NCBI RefSeq assembly: GCF_003344045.1
Contig: NZ_QFWX01000001.1
Location: forward strand, 62,001 to 126,000
Direction: 5' to 3'
Source: Marinobacter vulgaris
GTDB lineage: Bacteria > Pseudomonadota > Gammaproteobacteria > Pseudomonadales > Oleiphilaceae
Length of the DNA: 64,000 nucleotides
Below the pieces are notes generated by a model, which did not search any database, was not told the origin of the DNA, and saw only the letters and a program-made list of their open reading frames with translations. Positions 37,114 to 45,943 of the stretch are shown piece by piece. Within the stretch, counting starts at the first letter, position 1; the number at the start of each line of letters is the position of its first letter. Made by a program: the position numbers and the translations under genes.

Positions 37114-37824
37114 TTATTGCTTCTCCGGATCAGAGGATTCCGCCACACGTCGCTCGATATTCCCACAGAGGGTATGCACAAAACCGACATCCCGCTCCGT
37201 GAGTAGGGGCAACCGCTCGAACACCCACTGCCACAGCTTGCCATCCGAAGGCGCATCCAGCTCAGGCAGAAGCGTTTCCAGCCGCTGACGCAGGGCGCCC
37301 AGCCGGGCATCCGGAGCTGCGGGCCGGGATTGTTCCACAGGCGCCGAGGCCAGGCCGGAGAGCTCCCAGGCATAGAGCATGACCGCCTGGGACAGGTTCA
37401 GTGACGGATAGGGCACGGCCATGGGAAAGCCTGTAAGCAGGTCGCACAGTGCCAGTTCGTCATTGGACAGGCCCCGGTCTTCGCGGCCGAACACGAGAGC
37501 AGACGTTGCTACCGAGGCACCCTTGCGGACCATGATATCCCGAAGCTGCGCGGGCTCATGCCAGTCCTGCCGGTGGTGGCGGCATTTGGCAGAGGTGCCC
37601 ATCAGCAGGTCTACGGAGTTTCTTACTGCGGCCATATCCGGGAAAATGCGGACATTGTCCAGGATATGGTCAGACCCGTGGGCAAGCCAGTGGGCCTCCG
37701 GGCGGGTGTGCAGGTCGGAATTGACCAGCCACAGCTGGTTGAAGCCCATGGTGCAAAGGGCGCGGGCAGCTGCCCCCACGTTTTCGGGGACTTTCGGTTC
37801 AACAAGTACAAAGGCCAGTTGCAT
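37114..37824 (-). CDS. lasT: LasT/TrmJ-like SPOUT RNA 2'-O-methyltransferase
   Basis: A 236-residue SpoU-class methyltransferase. The SPOUT motifs are ENVGAAARALCTMGF (motif 1), ALVFGREDRGLSNDEL (motif 2) and YPSLNLSQAVMLY (motif 3, the AdoMet knot). The C-terminal part (LWQWVFERLPLLTERDVGF) resembles E. coli LasT (YjtD) more than TrmJ. RNA target not established. GGAGGT is six bases from its ATG. Its start codon physically overlaps that of the divergent methyltransferase gene. Confidence 0.85.
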   Translation of the reverse strand: MQLAFVLVEPKVPENVGAAARALCTMGFNQLWLVNSDLHTRPEAHWLAHGSDHILDNVRIFPDMAAVRNSVDLLMGTSAKCRHHRQDWHEPAQLRDIMVRKGASVATSALVFGREDRGLSNDELALCDLLTGFPMAVPYPSLNLSQAVMLYAWELSGLASAPVEQSRPAAPDARLGALRQRLETLLPELDAPSDGKLWQWVFERLPLLTERDVGFVHTLCGNIERRVAESSDPEKQ

Positions 37825-39088
37825 GACGTTACCTCCGCCGGCAAGTTTACACGACCCGGACAGCCGTTTTTATCACCACTGGCAACAACTGAACGATTGG
37901 CTGGTGGCGCACCGGGAACTGTGGCAACCGGCGCCGTTTACCGACCCGAAGCCGCCATGGACCCGTAAATGGCCGGCGCTGGCCGAGCGGGTTGCAAGCC
38001 TGTCTGACAGCGACTGCCAGCAACTGGACGATGAGCCAGGTATCCTGGCCGGACTGGCGGCCGGGGAGCTGCCGTCACTGCAGGTTTTTGATGAGTTGAC
38101 CCGGGTGCCGTCACTGGTTTCCGAATCGCTCCAAACGAGCGTTCTGCCTGAAATCAGGGCTACGGACATGCCGGGCCGAAAGCGGCTGCAATCCGGTGCC
38201 TTTGCCTCGGCTCTGCGGCCATTGAAACACGATGTGCTGGACTGGTGTTGCGGCAAGGGCCATCTGGCCAGAACACTGGCGCCCTTGTGCAACGGCAGCG
38301 TGTCAGGCCTGGAGTGGAACCGGGCTTTGGTCGAGGATGGTAACCGGCTGGCAGTGAAGTTCGGAGATCGGGTTACTTTGTACCCTCAGAACGTGATGGC
38401 GGAAGAACTGGTGATGCCTGCGGGCGCGCATGGCGTTGCCCTCCATGCCTGTGGTGACCTTCATCGGCAACTGATGCGCCGCGCCGTGAATGCTCGCCTG
38501 CCACGGCTGAGTTTCTCGCCCTGCTGTTACCATCTTGCGCAAAGTCCGCACTACGAACCGGCTTCCAGGAGGGCCGGGCGTTGCACCAATGCGCTGGAGT
38601 TGAACCGTAACGATCTGCGGCTGGCGGTACAGGAAATGGTGACTGCTCCGGAGAGGGTGCGGCAGCAAACCGGCCGGATCAGTCAGTGGCGCCTGGGCTT
38701 TGACGGCCTGCAGCGCCATCTCAGAGGCGTGGACACCTACCTACCGGTACCCTCGCACCCGAGCCGACTAATCAAAGGGGACTTCACCGGATTCTGTCGC
38801 TGGGCTGCCGCCAAGAGGGGCGTGGAGCTGCCACTGGAAACTGACTTTGCCCACTGGCAACACTACGGCGAACAACGATTGCGGGAGGTACGTCGCCATG
38901 AGTTGGTGCGGCATCTTTTCCGGCGGCCAATGGAGCTCTGGCTGGTACTGGACTACGCGCTGTTCCTGGAAGAGCAGGGTTACCATGTGCGGCTGGGCAC
39001 TTTCTGTGAGCGGCTGCTGACACCGCGTAACCTGCTGATCGATGCTGTCAGGAATGAAAGGGCTGAGAGCGCTCAGGGTTTGCGGTAA
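37823..39088 (+). CDS. SAM-dependent methyltransferase (Methyltransf_32-like)
   Basis: A 421-residue protein whose central Rossmann core begins with VLDWCCGKGHLARTL, the AdoMet-binding loop, and continues with GLEWNRALVEDGN and ALHACGDLH. A SPCCYHL motif follows, as in the Methyltransf_32 group (related to GSTCD in animals). Substrate unknown. The reading frame stays open far upstream of 37823, but that stretch is antisense to lasT and is not coding. The 3' end overlaps the DUF4124 gene by 16 bases. Confidence 0.8.
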   Translation: MTLPPPASLHDPDSRFYHHWQQLNDWLVAHRELWQPAPFTDPKPPWTRKWPALAERVASLSDSDCQQLDDEPGILAGLAAGELPSLQVFDELTRVPSLVSESLQTSVLPEIRATDMPGRKRLQSGAFASALRPLKHDVLDWCCGKGHLARTLAPLCNGSVSGLEWNRALVEDGNRLAVKFGDRVTLYPQNVMAEELVMPAGAHGVALHACGDLHRQLMRRAVNARLPRLSFSPCCYHLAQSPHYEPASRRAGRCTNALELNRNDLRLAVQEMVTAPERVRQQTGRISQWRLGFDGLQRHLRGVDTYLPVPSHPSRLIKGDFTGFCRWAAAKRGVELPLETDFAHWQHYGEQRLREVRRHELVRHLFRRPMELWLVLDYALFLEEQGYHVRLGTFCERLLTPRNLLIDAVRNERAESAQGLR

Positions 39089-39555
39089 ACCACTTCTTCC
39101 ACGCATCCGTCCCGGAAATACACGTAGGTCAGCTCGTAGAGGGCGCCGTAGTGCTTGGTCGGGTACACCCAGGTTTCCTGGGGCGTGGGGTAAGTTTCCG
39201 GTGGCCGCCCAAAGGCCTTGCGCACATGCTCTCTGGTCATGCCTTGCACCACCTGTTCCCGCACCAGATAGCGCCTGAGGTCGGTGGAGTTGATGAAACG
39301 GCAGGTATCTTCGGCCTGTTGCCGTCCGGGTTTGTCCTGCTCCCTGTCGGCCTCCTCCGTTTTCTGCTCCGGCGGCAGGTGCTGGCCAAAGTTGCCACCA
39401 ATGGTGTTGTCCCGGATGATGATTTTCTCGGAATTTTCTCCGCAGGGCTGGTCGGAAAAGCGGGTTTCGCCGCCGCTATCGCAACGATAGACCTGTGACC
39501 AGGCCATGGTAGGCAGACCCAGGGCGAGAGTCAGGACACAGAGGCTTGGCTTCAC
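39073..39555 (-). CDS. DUF4124 domain periplasmic protein
   Basis: A 160-residue exported protein: signal peptide (about 1-20), a DUF4124 domain with QVYRCDSGGETRFSDQPC, a charged linker and a C-terminal VVQGMTREHVRKAFGRPP stretch resembling the BamE/SmpA-type fold. Function unknown. Cysteines at both ends of the domain could form disulfides in the periplasm. It overlaps the 3' end of the methyltransferase gene and lies downstream of the ompA gene and its terminator. Confidence 0.78.
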   Translation of the reverse strand: MKPSLCVLTLALGLPTMAWSQVYRCDSGGETRFSDQPCGENSEKIIIRDNTIGGNFGQHLPPEQKTEEADREQDKPGRQQAEDTCRFINSTDLRRYLVREQVVQGMTREHVRKAFGRPPETYPTPQETWVYPTKHYGALYELTYVYFRDGCVEEVVYRKP

Positions 39556-39601
39556 AGTATTCTCCGACTTTTCTTAGAACCGTTACTTATACGCCGCCCA
39601 C

Positions 39602-39626
39602 AAAAAAGGCGCCCGAAGGCGCCTTT
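39602..39626 (-). terminator. rho-independent terminator of the OmpA gene
   Basis: Read leftward, a perfect GGCGCC stem closes a TTCG tetraloop and is followed by six T residues; flanking A and T bases extend the stem. It begins about 37 bases after the ompA stop. This is the clearest intrinsic terminator in the window. Confidence 0.9.
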
Positions 39627-39662
39627 CAGTAGAGCTGATCTCTGCAGGATCAGTGCTGACGC

Positions 39663-40856
39663 TTAGCGGCGAACCTGGATACGTGCCTCAACCCGACGGT
39701 TTTCGGCGCGGCCTGCCGCGGTATCGTTGCTGGCAACCGGTTCGGCTTCACCGTAGCCGACCGCGTCCACACGATCGGCACTAATGCCGAGGGCGTCTGT
39801 CAGGCGAGCGGCAACGGCTTCTGCCCGGCGCTGGGACAGGAAGCGGTTGTATTCCGCATCGCCCCTGCTGTCACTGTGACCGGCGATTTCCACGGTAGTT
39901 TCCGGGTATTCGCGCATGAAATCGGCTACACGGCGGATTTCACTGTCGTAGCTATCGGCGATGACAGAGCTGTTGGTGGGGAACTGCACTTTCAGCTCGA
40001 TGGTTTCAACGGTCTCGGTAACGCCTTCACAGCCGGTGTCATCCACCTCTGCGCCTGCTGTTGTGCCGGGGCACTGGTCCTGGCTGTTTACGACGCCATC
40101 ATTATCGCTGTCCAGCTCGCAACCACGGTTGTTTACGCTGGCCCCTGCTGGCGTGTTCGGGCACTGATCCTGGCTGTTGGCAACGCCATCGCCGTCGTCG
40201 TCGCGCTCACAACCGTTGTTGTCGACGCTGACACCAGCGGGAGTATTCGGGCACTGGTCACGGTTGTCGGGAACCCCGTCATTATCGGCATCCATCGGTT
40301 CCGGCTCAGACAGGGTGCGGGAAAACGCAAAGCTCAGGCCCAGGGTTGCCTGGGTATCGAAGGTGCTTTCATCGATGCCGTGGAATTCGCGCAGCTCGGC
40401 GCGGATCGACACACTGTCACTGACGTTGTAGCGGAAACCGGCGCCCACATTGACACGGGTCTCTTCATGGTCGGATCCGGCAGTCTGAACGGCCAGAACG
40501 TCATCGCCAAAGTCAGCGTGACCGGCACCGGCAGAAACATATGGGTTCCAGGCTTCGTCCGGTCCGGCCAGGTAGTAGATGCCGTCCAGTCGATATTCTT
40601 TGAAGTCGCTGTTGCCGTCCGTGTATTTGCGATCAGCGTCGGCATTGGAGTACACGGCTTCGACAGCCCAGTTGGGATGAAAGCGGAATTCCGCGCCCAG
40701 GCCAAAGGTGGCGGTTTCGCTCAGATCCCGCTTGTCGTCAAACAGCTGGAAGCCAACGAAAGGATTCAGATAGATGGTCTGTTCGCGGTCTGCGAGTGCG
40801 GGTGTGGCAAGGGATGCGGTCAGGGCCGCAAGGGTCAATGGGCGCATGATGTTCAT
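39663..40856 (-). CDS. OmpA/OprF-type outer membrane protein with thrombospondin type 3 repeats
   Basis: A 397-residue outer membrane protein. It has a signal peptide (about 1-22), an eight-stranded OmpA-like barrel (about 25-185), a calcium-binding linker of three thrombospondin type 3 repeats (DNDGVPDNRDQCPNTPAG and two variants), and a peptidoglycan-binding OmpA domain (IAGHSDSRGDAEYNRFLS, GYGEAEPVASN, NRRVEARI). It anchors the outer membrane to the wall and may form a slow porin. GGAGG precedes the ATG, and a strong terminator follows. Confidence 0.92.
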   Translation of the reverse strand: MNIMRPLTLAALTASLATPALADREQTIYLNPFVGFQLFDDKRDLSETATFGLGAEFRFHPNWAVEAVYSNADADRKYTDGNSDFKEYRLDGIYYLAGPDEAWNPYVSAGAGHADFGDDVLAVQTAGSDHEETRVNVGAGFRYNVSDSVSIRAELREFHGIDESTFDTQATLGLSFAFSRTLSEPEPMDADNDGVPDNRDQCPNTPAGVSVDNNGCERDDDGDGVANSQDQCPNTPAGASVNNRGCELDSDNDGVVNSQDQCPGTTAGAEVDDTGCEGVTETVETIELKVQFPTNSSVIADSYDSEIRRVADFMREYPETTVEIAGHSDSRGDAEYNRFLSQRRAEAVAARLTDALGISADRVDAVGYGEAEPVASNDTAAGRAENRRVEARIQVRR

Positions 40857-40921
40857 GCAGAACCTCCAGTTCGATTATCGTTATTGAGAAGATTTTCTGT
40901 TCAACTTTCTCGTAAAGCATT

Positions 40922-40948
40922 GTAAATGCGTACGTACGTGAAATTTAC
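40922..40948. repeat. palindromes upstream of the OmpA gene
   Basis: A 10-bp self-complementary CGTACGTACG (40929-40938) is flanked by GTAAAT (40922-40927) and ATTTAC (40943-40948). It is 66-92 bases before the ompA start and could be an operator; no regulator can be named. Confidence 0.35.
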
Positions 40949-41004
40949 GCCACAGGATTCAAAAAAACAAAGAATGAGTGGGAATGGCGGATCGGCAATT
41001 ATAC

Positions 41005-43335
41005 TCAGGCTCCCTCATTCAGGGCGGTGAAATACAGATGAGCGCTTTTCTTGCTGAAGTTCAGGGTGTCGCCGTTATCGAACTCCATTTCAAATGAGCT
41101 GTCGTCTTCACCGACAACGGATCCGGCCCCGAAAATGGCGTGGCTGAGACGTTTTCTGGCCCAAAGCGGGGCTGTCTCATCTTCCCGGTTTTCGCTGCCG
41201 CCATTGAGTGTCACGCCTTCGCGGGACGCGTAACGAGTGCCAGTGGCCGTCAATGGTGCGGTCGTCGTTAGTTCATGCGCTTTATCAGTAGTGCGGTTAT
41301 CCAGCCACTGTCCGAACTCCCGTGATAGCGGGAAGCAGAGCTCGTCCACAAACCGGCTGGGACCCTGGTCCCCGTCCAGGTGCCGTTTTTCGCCGAAGGG
41401 GCGGGTGATCAGGTGAAGCTGCTCTCGGGTACGTGTCATGGCGACATAGAGCAGCCGACGCTCACTTTCCAGGAACGCTTTGGGATCATCCTGGGCCCGG
41501 GGGCTGTAGGGCAGGTATTTCTCCTGCAACCCGGGCAGGATAACGGTAGACCATTCCAGTCCTTTGGTGCGGTGGATGGTGGAGAGCAGGGCGCCGCCGC
41601 GACGGGTCTCTCCTGCCTGCTTTTTCAGGGCCTTCAGATGCTCGAGCGCCCCTTCGATGGTGACATCGAGCCCCGCCAGATACAGGCGGAAACCGCGAAT
41701 GGTCTCGATGCGTTCATCGGCGGTTTCGTGGGTTAGCGCGAGGCTGCGGATACCCTCGTAGAGTTCGGTTTCATCCGCGTAACGGGTTATCAGGTCCGCC
41801 ACGGAGCCTCTGAAGTTGACCAGCTGAGCCAGTGTCTCCCCCAGCTTGCGGAGCTTTTTGGCCGCCATGGGCGCGAGGGCGCCAAAGTCCATGGCCAGTA
41901 GCCGCTCATGCCAGCCGGTGCCGAATCCGGCCAGAAAACGCGCCAGCTGTTCCAGCTCCGGCTCTTTCATGCCCACGTGGGGAAATCTCAGCAGTTGCCG
42001 GGCAATGTCGAGGCGGTCGTCGTCTGGCAGGTTGCTGATACGCCCGGACACCACCATCAGCAGGCTGGTGATGGCCTGAACTTCCCGGCTGAAAAGGGCG
42101 CCCTTGCCGGCGTCGATGCGATAGGGCACCTGTTTTGCCAGCAATTTGAGTTCAATAGGCACGCTCTGGCTCCACACCCGGAACAGGATTGCGGTGTTGC
42201 CGAGACTGGTGTCGTCCATGGGCTGGAGCAGTTCGAGAACAACATCGCTGTCGTTTTCCTGCTGGTGCAGGGTTATCCCGGTCGCCGGCGTCGACGGGTG
42301 GGAGTGGCACAGCACGTCCTTGCGCCCGGTATTGTGGCAGATCAGGTGGTTGGCAAGCAGGGCTACCCGGTGGCCGTAACGAAAGGTGTAGCTCAGGGTC
42401 TGTTCCAGCGGGCTTTCGAACTCCTCGCTGAAGCGCCGGAGGATAAAGTCCGGCTTGGCACCGCGGAACTCGTAGATGGTCTGGTCCGGGTCGCCCACCA
42501 CCGTTACCCGCGCCCGGTCACCGGCCACGTATCTCAGCAGCAGGTGCTGGATCTCGTTGGTGTCCTGATACTCGTCGACCAGGATCAGGTCCATCTTGTT
42601 ACCCACCAGGCGCTGCAGCGGTGGGTTCTGATGGATGGCCATCACCGGCTCGTAGAGCATGTCGGCGTAGCTGATCCGGCTCTGGGACTTGCGCCACTGC
42701 TCGAAGCTGTGAAACAGGTCGATCAGGTAGCGGTGCTTGTCGGAGTAACCCAGATCCTCGAATACGATCTCCACCGGAGACAGGGTTGTTTTGACCAGAT
42801 CGATGAAATTGATGGCAGTTTCGACGAAGTCTTTCTTGTTGCGACGGATCTCGTCGGCCAGATCCTCGGGCGCCAGCCGACGGGTGAGTTGCCAGGCCTG
42901 GTAGCTGATTTCCTGGTCGGTGAGGATCTTGTCGGAAAACCCGGGCAGGAAGCCCTCGCGGACAAAACGCTTGTAAAGCCGCAGCCCCATGGCGTGGTAG
43001 GTGCGAATTTCCGGGATCGCCAGGCCCAGGTTGCGGGTTGTCTCCTGCAGCTTTCGCTCGAAGTCCACCCGTGCACTCCGGTTGAACATTAAAACCAGCA
43101 TGCGGTTGGGGTCGTGGCCCTGTTCCAGCAGATAGCGAATGCGCCAGGCCAGTGTTGAAGTCTTGCCGCTGCCTGCGACGGCCGTGATCACCACATGTTC
43201 AAAGCCTGCGGTGATGATGGCCCGCTGCTCATCGGTAAGGTAGTCCGGTAGCTCGGTTGTGTTCGGTGTTTGGTGTGGTCTTGCCATGGGCGGTATTGTA
43301 CCCGGCGGCTGGTAGTGCTGATATGGGTGCCGCAT
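41005..43335 (-). CDS. UvrD/Rep-family superfamily I DNA helicase
   Basis: A 776-residue SF1A helicase. Walker A is AVAGSGKTST (52-61). DEYQDTNEIQ (motif II), VGDPDQTIYEFRGA (motif III), STIHRTKGLEW (motif V) and YVAMTRTREQL (motif VI) are intact. It is distinct from the UvrD homologue at 53.4 kb and shares its N-terminal core with Rep/UvrD-like proteins of unknown role. The first ATG has AGGA only two bases away; an ATG at 43287 (MARPHQ) is an alternative start. No nuclease or defence gene is adjacent, so a repair role is more likely than phage defence. Confidence 0.85.
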   Translation of the reverse strand: MRHPYQHYQPPGTIPPMARPHQTPNTTELPDYLTDEQRAIITAGFEHVVITAVAGSGKTSTLAWRIRYLLEQGHDPNRMLVLMFNRSARVDFERKLQETTRNLGLAIPEIRTYHAMGLRLYKRFVREGFLPGFSDKILTDQEISYQAWQLTRRLAPEDLADEIRRNKKDFVETAINFIDLVKTTLSPVEIVFEDLGYSDKHRYLIDLFHSFEQWRKSQSRISYADMLYEPVMAIHQNPPLQRLVGNKMDLILVDEYQDTNEIQHLLLRYVAGDRARVTVVGDPDQTIYEFRGAKPDFILRRFSEEFESPLEQTLSYTFRYGHRVALLANHLICHNTGRKDVLCHSHPSTPATGITLHQQENDSDVVLELLQPMDDTSLGNTAILFRVWSQSVPIELKLLAKQVPYRIDAGKGALFSREVQAITSLLMVVSGRISNLPDDDRLDIARQLLRFPHVGMKEPELEQLARFLAGFGTGWHERLLAMDFGALAPMAAKKLRKLGETLAQLVNFRGSVADLITRYADETELYEGIRSLALTHETADERIETIRGFRLYLAGLDVTIEGALEHLKALKKQAGETRRGGALLSTIHRTKGLEWSTVILPGLQEKYLPYSPRAQDDPKAFLESERRLLYVAMTRTREQLHLITRPFGEKRHLDGDQGPSRFVDELCFPLSREFGQWLDNRTTDKAHELTTTAPLTATGTRYASREGVTLNGGSENREDETAPLWARKRLSHAIFGAGSVVGEDDSSFEMEFDNGDTLNFSKKSAHLYFTALNEGA

Positions 43336-43392
43336 AATCCTGCTAACTTTTGCTTATGTGCTTGCCTCCCCCCTACTTAGGAGAATGACGTT

Positions 43393-43773
43393 ATGGCTAC
43401 AACTGCCGAAGCAGTGAATGTGTTGGGCGAAGCCCTGGAAGTGTGTGGGTCGGATCCGGAAACCGGATTCTATCGCGATGGATGCTGTAATACCGGGCCG
43501 GACGACCTGGGGGCCCATGTGGTGTGTGCCGTTGTTACGGATGAATTTCTGGAGTTCTCCAGTGCCAGGGGCAACGACCTCAGTACTCCCAGGCCTGAAT
43601 TTGGCTTTCCCGGCCTGAAAGAAGGAGATGCCTGGTGTCTGTGTGCGTCGCGCTGGCAGGAGGCATTCGAGGCGGACTGTGCGCCGCGGGTGAAATTGCG
43701 GGCCACGCACCGGTCTGCGCTGAAATATTCGAAGCTGGAAGATCTCAAACGCCATTCCATGGATCTGAGCTAA
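43393..43773 (+). CDS. DUF2237 family protein
   Basis: A 126-residue soluble protein of the DUF2237 family, function unknown. Characteristic stretches are TGFYRDGCCNTGPDDLGAH, FSSARGNDLSTP and GDAWCLCASRWQEA. Several conserved cysteines suggest metal binding or redox activity, but this is not demonstrated. The ATG at 43393 is preceded by AGGAG. It lies eight bases ahead of tmcA in the same direction. Confidence 0.87.
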   Translation: MATTAEAVNVLGEALEVCGSDPETGFYRDGCCNTGPDDLGAHVVCAVVTDEFLEFSSARGNDLSTPRPEFGFPGLKEGDAWCLCASRWQEAFEADCAPRVKLRATHRSALKYSKLEDLKRHSMDLS

Positions 43774-43780
43774 GTCCAAC

Positions 43781-45928
43781 GTGGACCGGACCGGGAACGA
43801 CACGTCTGAGCTGAGCCGTTGGCTGAACCTGCAAAGTGACTTGCGGGCAGTCGGGCATCGGCGGCTGGTCATTCTGGAAGGCGATCGTGACGCCTCTGTA
43901 AAGTGGCTTTGTTCACTGCTCCCCGGGTTGTCGATTACCCCGGGCGTCTGGACGGGTCCGGTTGACGACCAGCCGGAGTCATCGCTGACACCGGTAACAC
44001 CGGTGGAGGGTCGCCGCTGGCTGGGGCAGGAGCTGGCCTGTGTGGTCTGGGATGGCTGGCAGGGTAATCCGCCGGACAGTTTTGCGGCGTTATCGGGAAC
44101 GCTGTCGGCCGGGGGACTGTTTTTCTGGCTGATGCCGCCGCTGCAACACTGGCGCAGCTTTGCGGATCCGGATTACCGGCGTACTGGCCTGGATGGTGCT
44201 TTGGAGCATCCGTTTGCGGCCCGGCTGGCCGGCATCGTGGCCGGCGATTCCGATGTTATCCGTGTTAATCCGGCGGTGAATCCACAGCCGGATTTACCGG
44301 CGGTTGCGCGTCCGCTCAGGGCATTTGAGGTCGGCGCCACCGAGGATCAGCAGGCGCTGGTGAACGATGCTGTGCGGACCGGGCTGGGGCGTCGTCGCCG
44401 GCCGTTGGTGGTGACCGCCGATCGGGGTAGGGGCAAGTCGGCAGCCCTGGGAATGGCTGCTGTTCGTTTGCTGGCGGAAGGGCGGCGGCGCGTGGTGGTA
44501 ACGGCCCCTGACCCGGCTGCTGTGAACACGCTTTTCCATCATGCACGGCTGGCTGCCGGCCAGGTGTCGGAGCCGGAAATGGGCACGGATGACGTTGTGG
44601 TGGCCAATGGGGGCCGGCTGGAGTACCGGGCGCTGGACCGGCTGCTTGCCGAGCAACCGGAAGCGGAAGTGGTAATGGTGGATGAAGCCGCTGCGGTTCC
44701 GGCACACCTGCTCAAGCGGATTTTGCTGGGTTGGCCGCGGGTAGTCTTTGCCACCACGGTGCATGGCTACGAAGGCTCCGGTCGTGGCTTTGCCATTCGT
44801 TTCCGTTCGGTGCTGGATCGCGAAACCCCTCACTGGCAGAGCGCGTCGCTTGCGGCGCCGATCCGCTGGTCGGCGACCGATCCGCTGGAGCCGTTGACGC
44901 GACAGATGTTTCTGCTGGACGCGGAGGCCCCGGCGGCAGTCGGACACGGCTCCGGATTCGTGGTGGAGGCCTGGAATCCCGCCACCGCCAGCGATCAGGA
45001 GCTGTATGAAGCCTTTGGCCTGCTGGTGGATGCCCATTACCGCACGTCTCCTGGCGATCTTCGGCAATGGATGGACGATCCGGCTGCTGTGAGCTGGCGC
45101 CTGACCTGTGACGGTGTGCTGGCGGGCGTGCTTTGGGCAACGGTGGAAGGCGGCCTGGATGCGGAGCTGGCGGAGCAGGTGATGATGGGTAAACGCCGTA
45201 TGCGGGGGCACCTGCTACCCCAGTCCCTGGCTACCCACAGCGGGTTTGCCGAAGCCGCGAGCCAGCGCCTGTTAAGGGTCGTTCGCATAGCCGTGAGCGC
45301 CGGAGTGCGTGGTCGCGGGCTGGGGCAGAGGTTGGTGGCCGCAGCAAGGGACCACGCCGCCAGCCACCGCCTGGATGGCGTCGGTACCAGCTTCGGAGGT
45401 AATGTCGGGCTGGTGGCCTTCTGGCAGCGGTGTGGGCTGGCAACGGTGCGCCTGGGCCTGAAACGTGAGGCCAGCAGTGGCGAGTATCCGCTGCAGATGC
45501 TCAGTGGGGTATCTGATCGGGGCAGGGCGCTGGCAAATCACCTGCGCTGCAGACTGGCGGAGCACTGGCTGACACTGGTACCTCTGAACTGGCCTGATCT
45601 GGAGACCGGACTAACGCTTCAGCTAACCGATTGCCTGCCCACTGTCGGTGCCATCAGTGATGACGACCGCAGGGACCTGAACAGTTTTGCCAGAGGGTAC
45701 CGGGGGTTTGATCTGACGCTTCCGGTGCTGAGGAAACTCTCCCAGCAAACCGGCGTCATCGACTGGGTGGTCGCCAGCGGCCAGGCCTCCCTGTGGGCCA
45801 GAGCGGTGATTCAGGGCTGGACCTGGAGCCGGTTGCAGTCCGCGGGTGAGTGCCGGGGCCGGGAGCCGGGAGAAGCGGCGTTGCGGGGCCAGGTTCGCGC
45901 TATTCTGCAAAACCAGCCCGACTTGTGA
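43781..45928 (+). CDS. tmcA: tRNA(Met) cytidine acetyltransferase
   Basis: A 715-residue enzyme that makes N4-acetylcytidine at the wobble position of elongator tRNA(Met), using ATP and acetyl-CoA. It has an N-terminal domain of unknown function, an RNA-helicase-like module with Walker A TADRGRGKS (about 211-219) and VMVDEAAAVP, and a GNAT acetyltransferase domain (VRGRGLGQRL, about 507-516). Length is close to E. coli TmcA (671). The start is GTG at 43781, probably coupled to the DUF2237 gene. Confidence 0.93.
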   Translation: MDRTGNDTSELSRWLNLQSDLRAVGHRRLVILEGDRDASVKWLCSLLPGLSITPGVWTGPVDDQPESSLTPVTPVEGRRWLGQELACVVWDGWQGNPPDSFAALSGTLSAGGLFFWLMPPLQHWRSFADPDYRRTGLDGALEHPFAARLAGIVAGDSDVIRVNPAVNPQPDLPAVARPLRAFEVGATEDQQALVNDAVRTGLGRRRRPLVVTADRGRGKSAALGMAAVRLLAEGRRRVVVTAPDPAAVNTLFHHARLAAGQVSEPEMGTDDVVVANGGRLEYRALDRLLAEQPEAEVVMVDEAAAVPAHLLKRILLGWPRVVFATTVHGYEGSGRGFAIRFRSVLDRETPHWQSASLAAPIRWSATDPLEPLTRQMFLLDAEAPAAVGHGSGFVVEAWNPATASDQELYEAFGLLVDAHYRTSPGDLRQWMDDPAAVSWRLTCDGVLAGVLWATVEGGLDAELAEQVMMGKRRMRGHLLPQSLATHSGFAEAASQRLLRVVRIAVSAGVRGRGLGQRLVAAARDHAASHRLDGVGTSFGGNVGLVAFWQRCGLATVRLGLKREASSGEYPLQMLSGVSDRGRALANHLRCRLAEHWLTLVPLNWPDLETGLTLQLTDCLPTVGAISDDDRRDLNSFARGYRGFDLTLPVLRKLSQQTGVIDWVVASGQASLWARAVIQGWTWSRLQSAGECRGREPGEAALRGQVRAILQNQPDL

Positions 45929-45943
45929 ACGGCCCGGTCTGAT

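Noticed and set aside
37421-37822. N-terminal extension of the methyltransferase frame
   Set aside because: This part is antisense to lasT, serine- and arginine-rich, and not methyltransferase-like. The ATG at 37823 is the plausible start.
39950-40310. Tandem DNA repeat in the OmpA gene
   Set aside because: The repetition is explained by three thrombospondin type 3 protein repeats. The DNA copies have diverged and do not form an independent repeat array.
41908-43092. Plus-strand frame (394 codons)
   Set aside because: It is antisense to the UvrD-like helicase; no motif supports it.
41005-43335. UvrD-like helicase as part of a phage-defence system
   Set aside because: No nuclease, methylase, reverse transcriptase or other defence gene is adjacent, and the neighbours are housekeeping genes.
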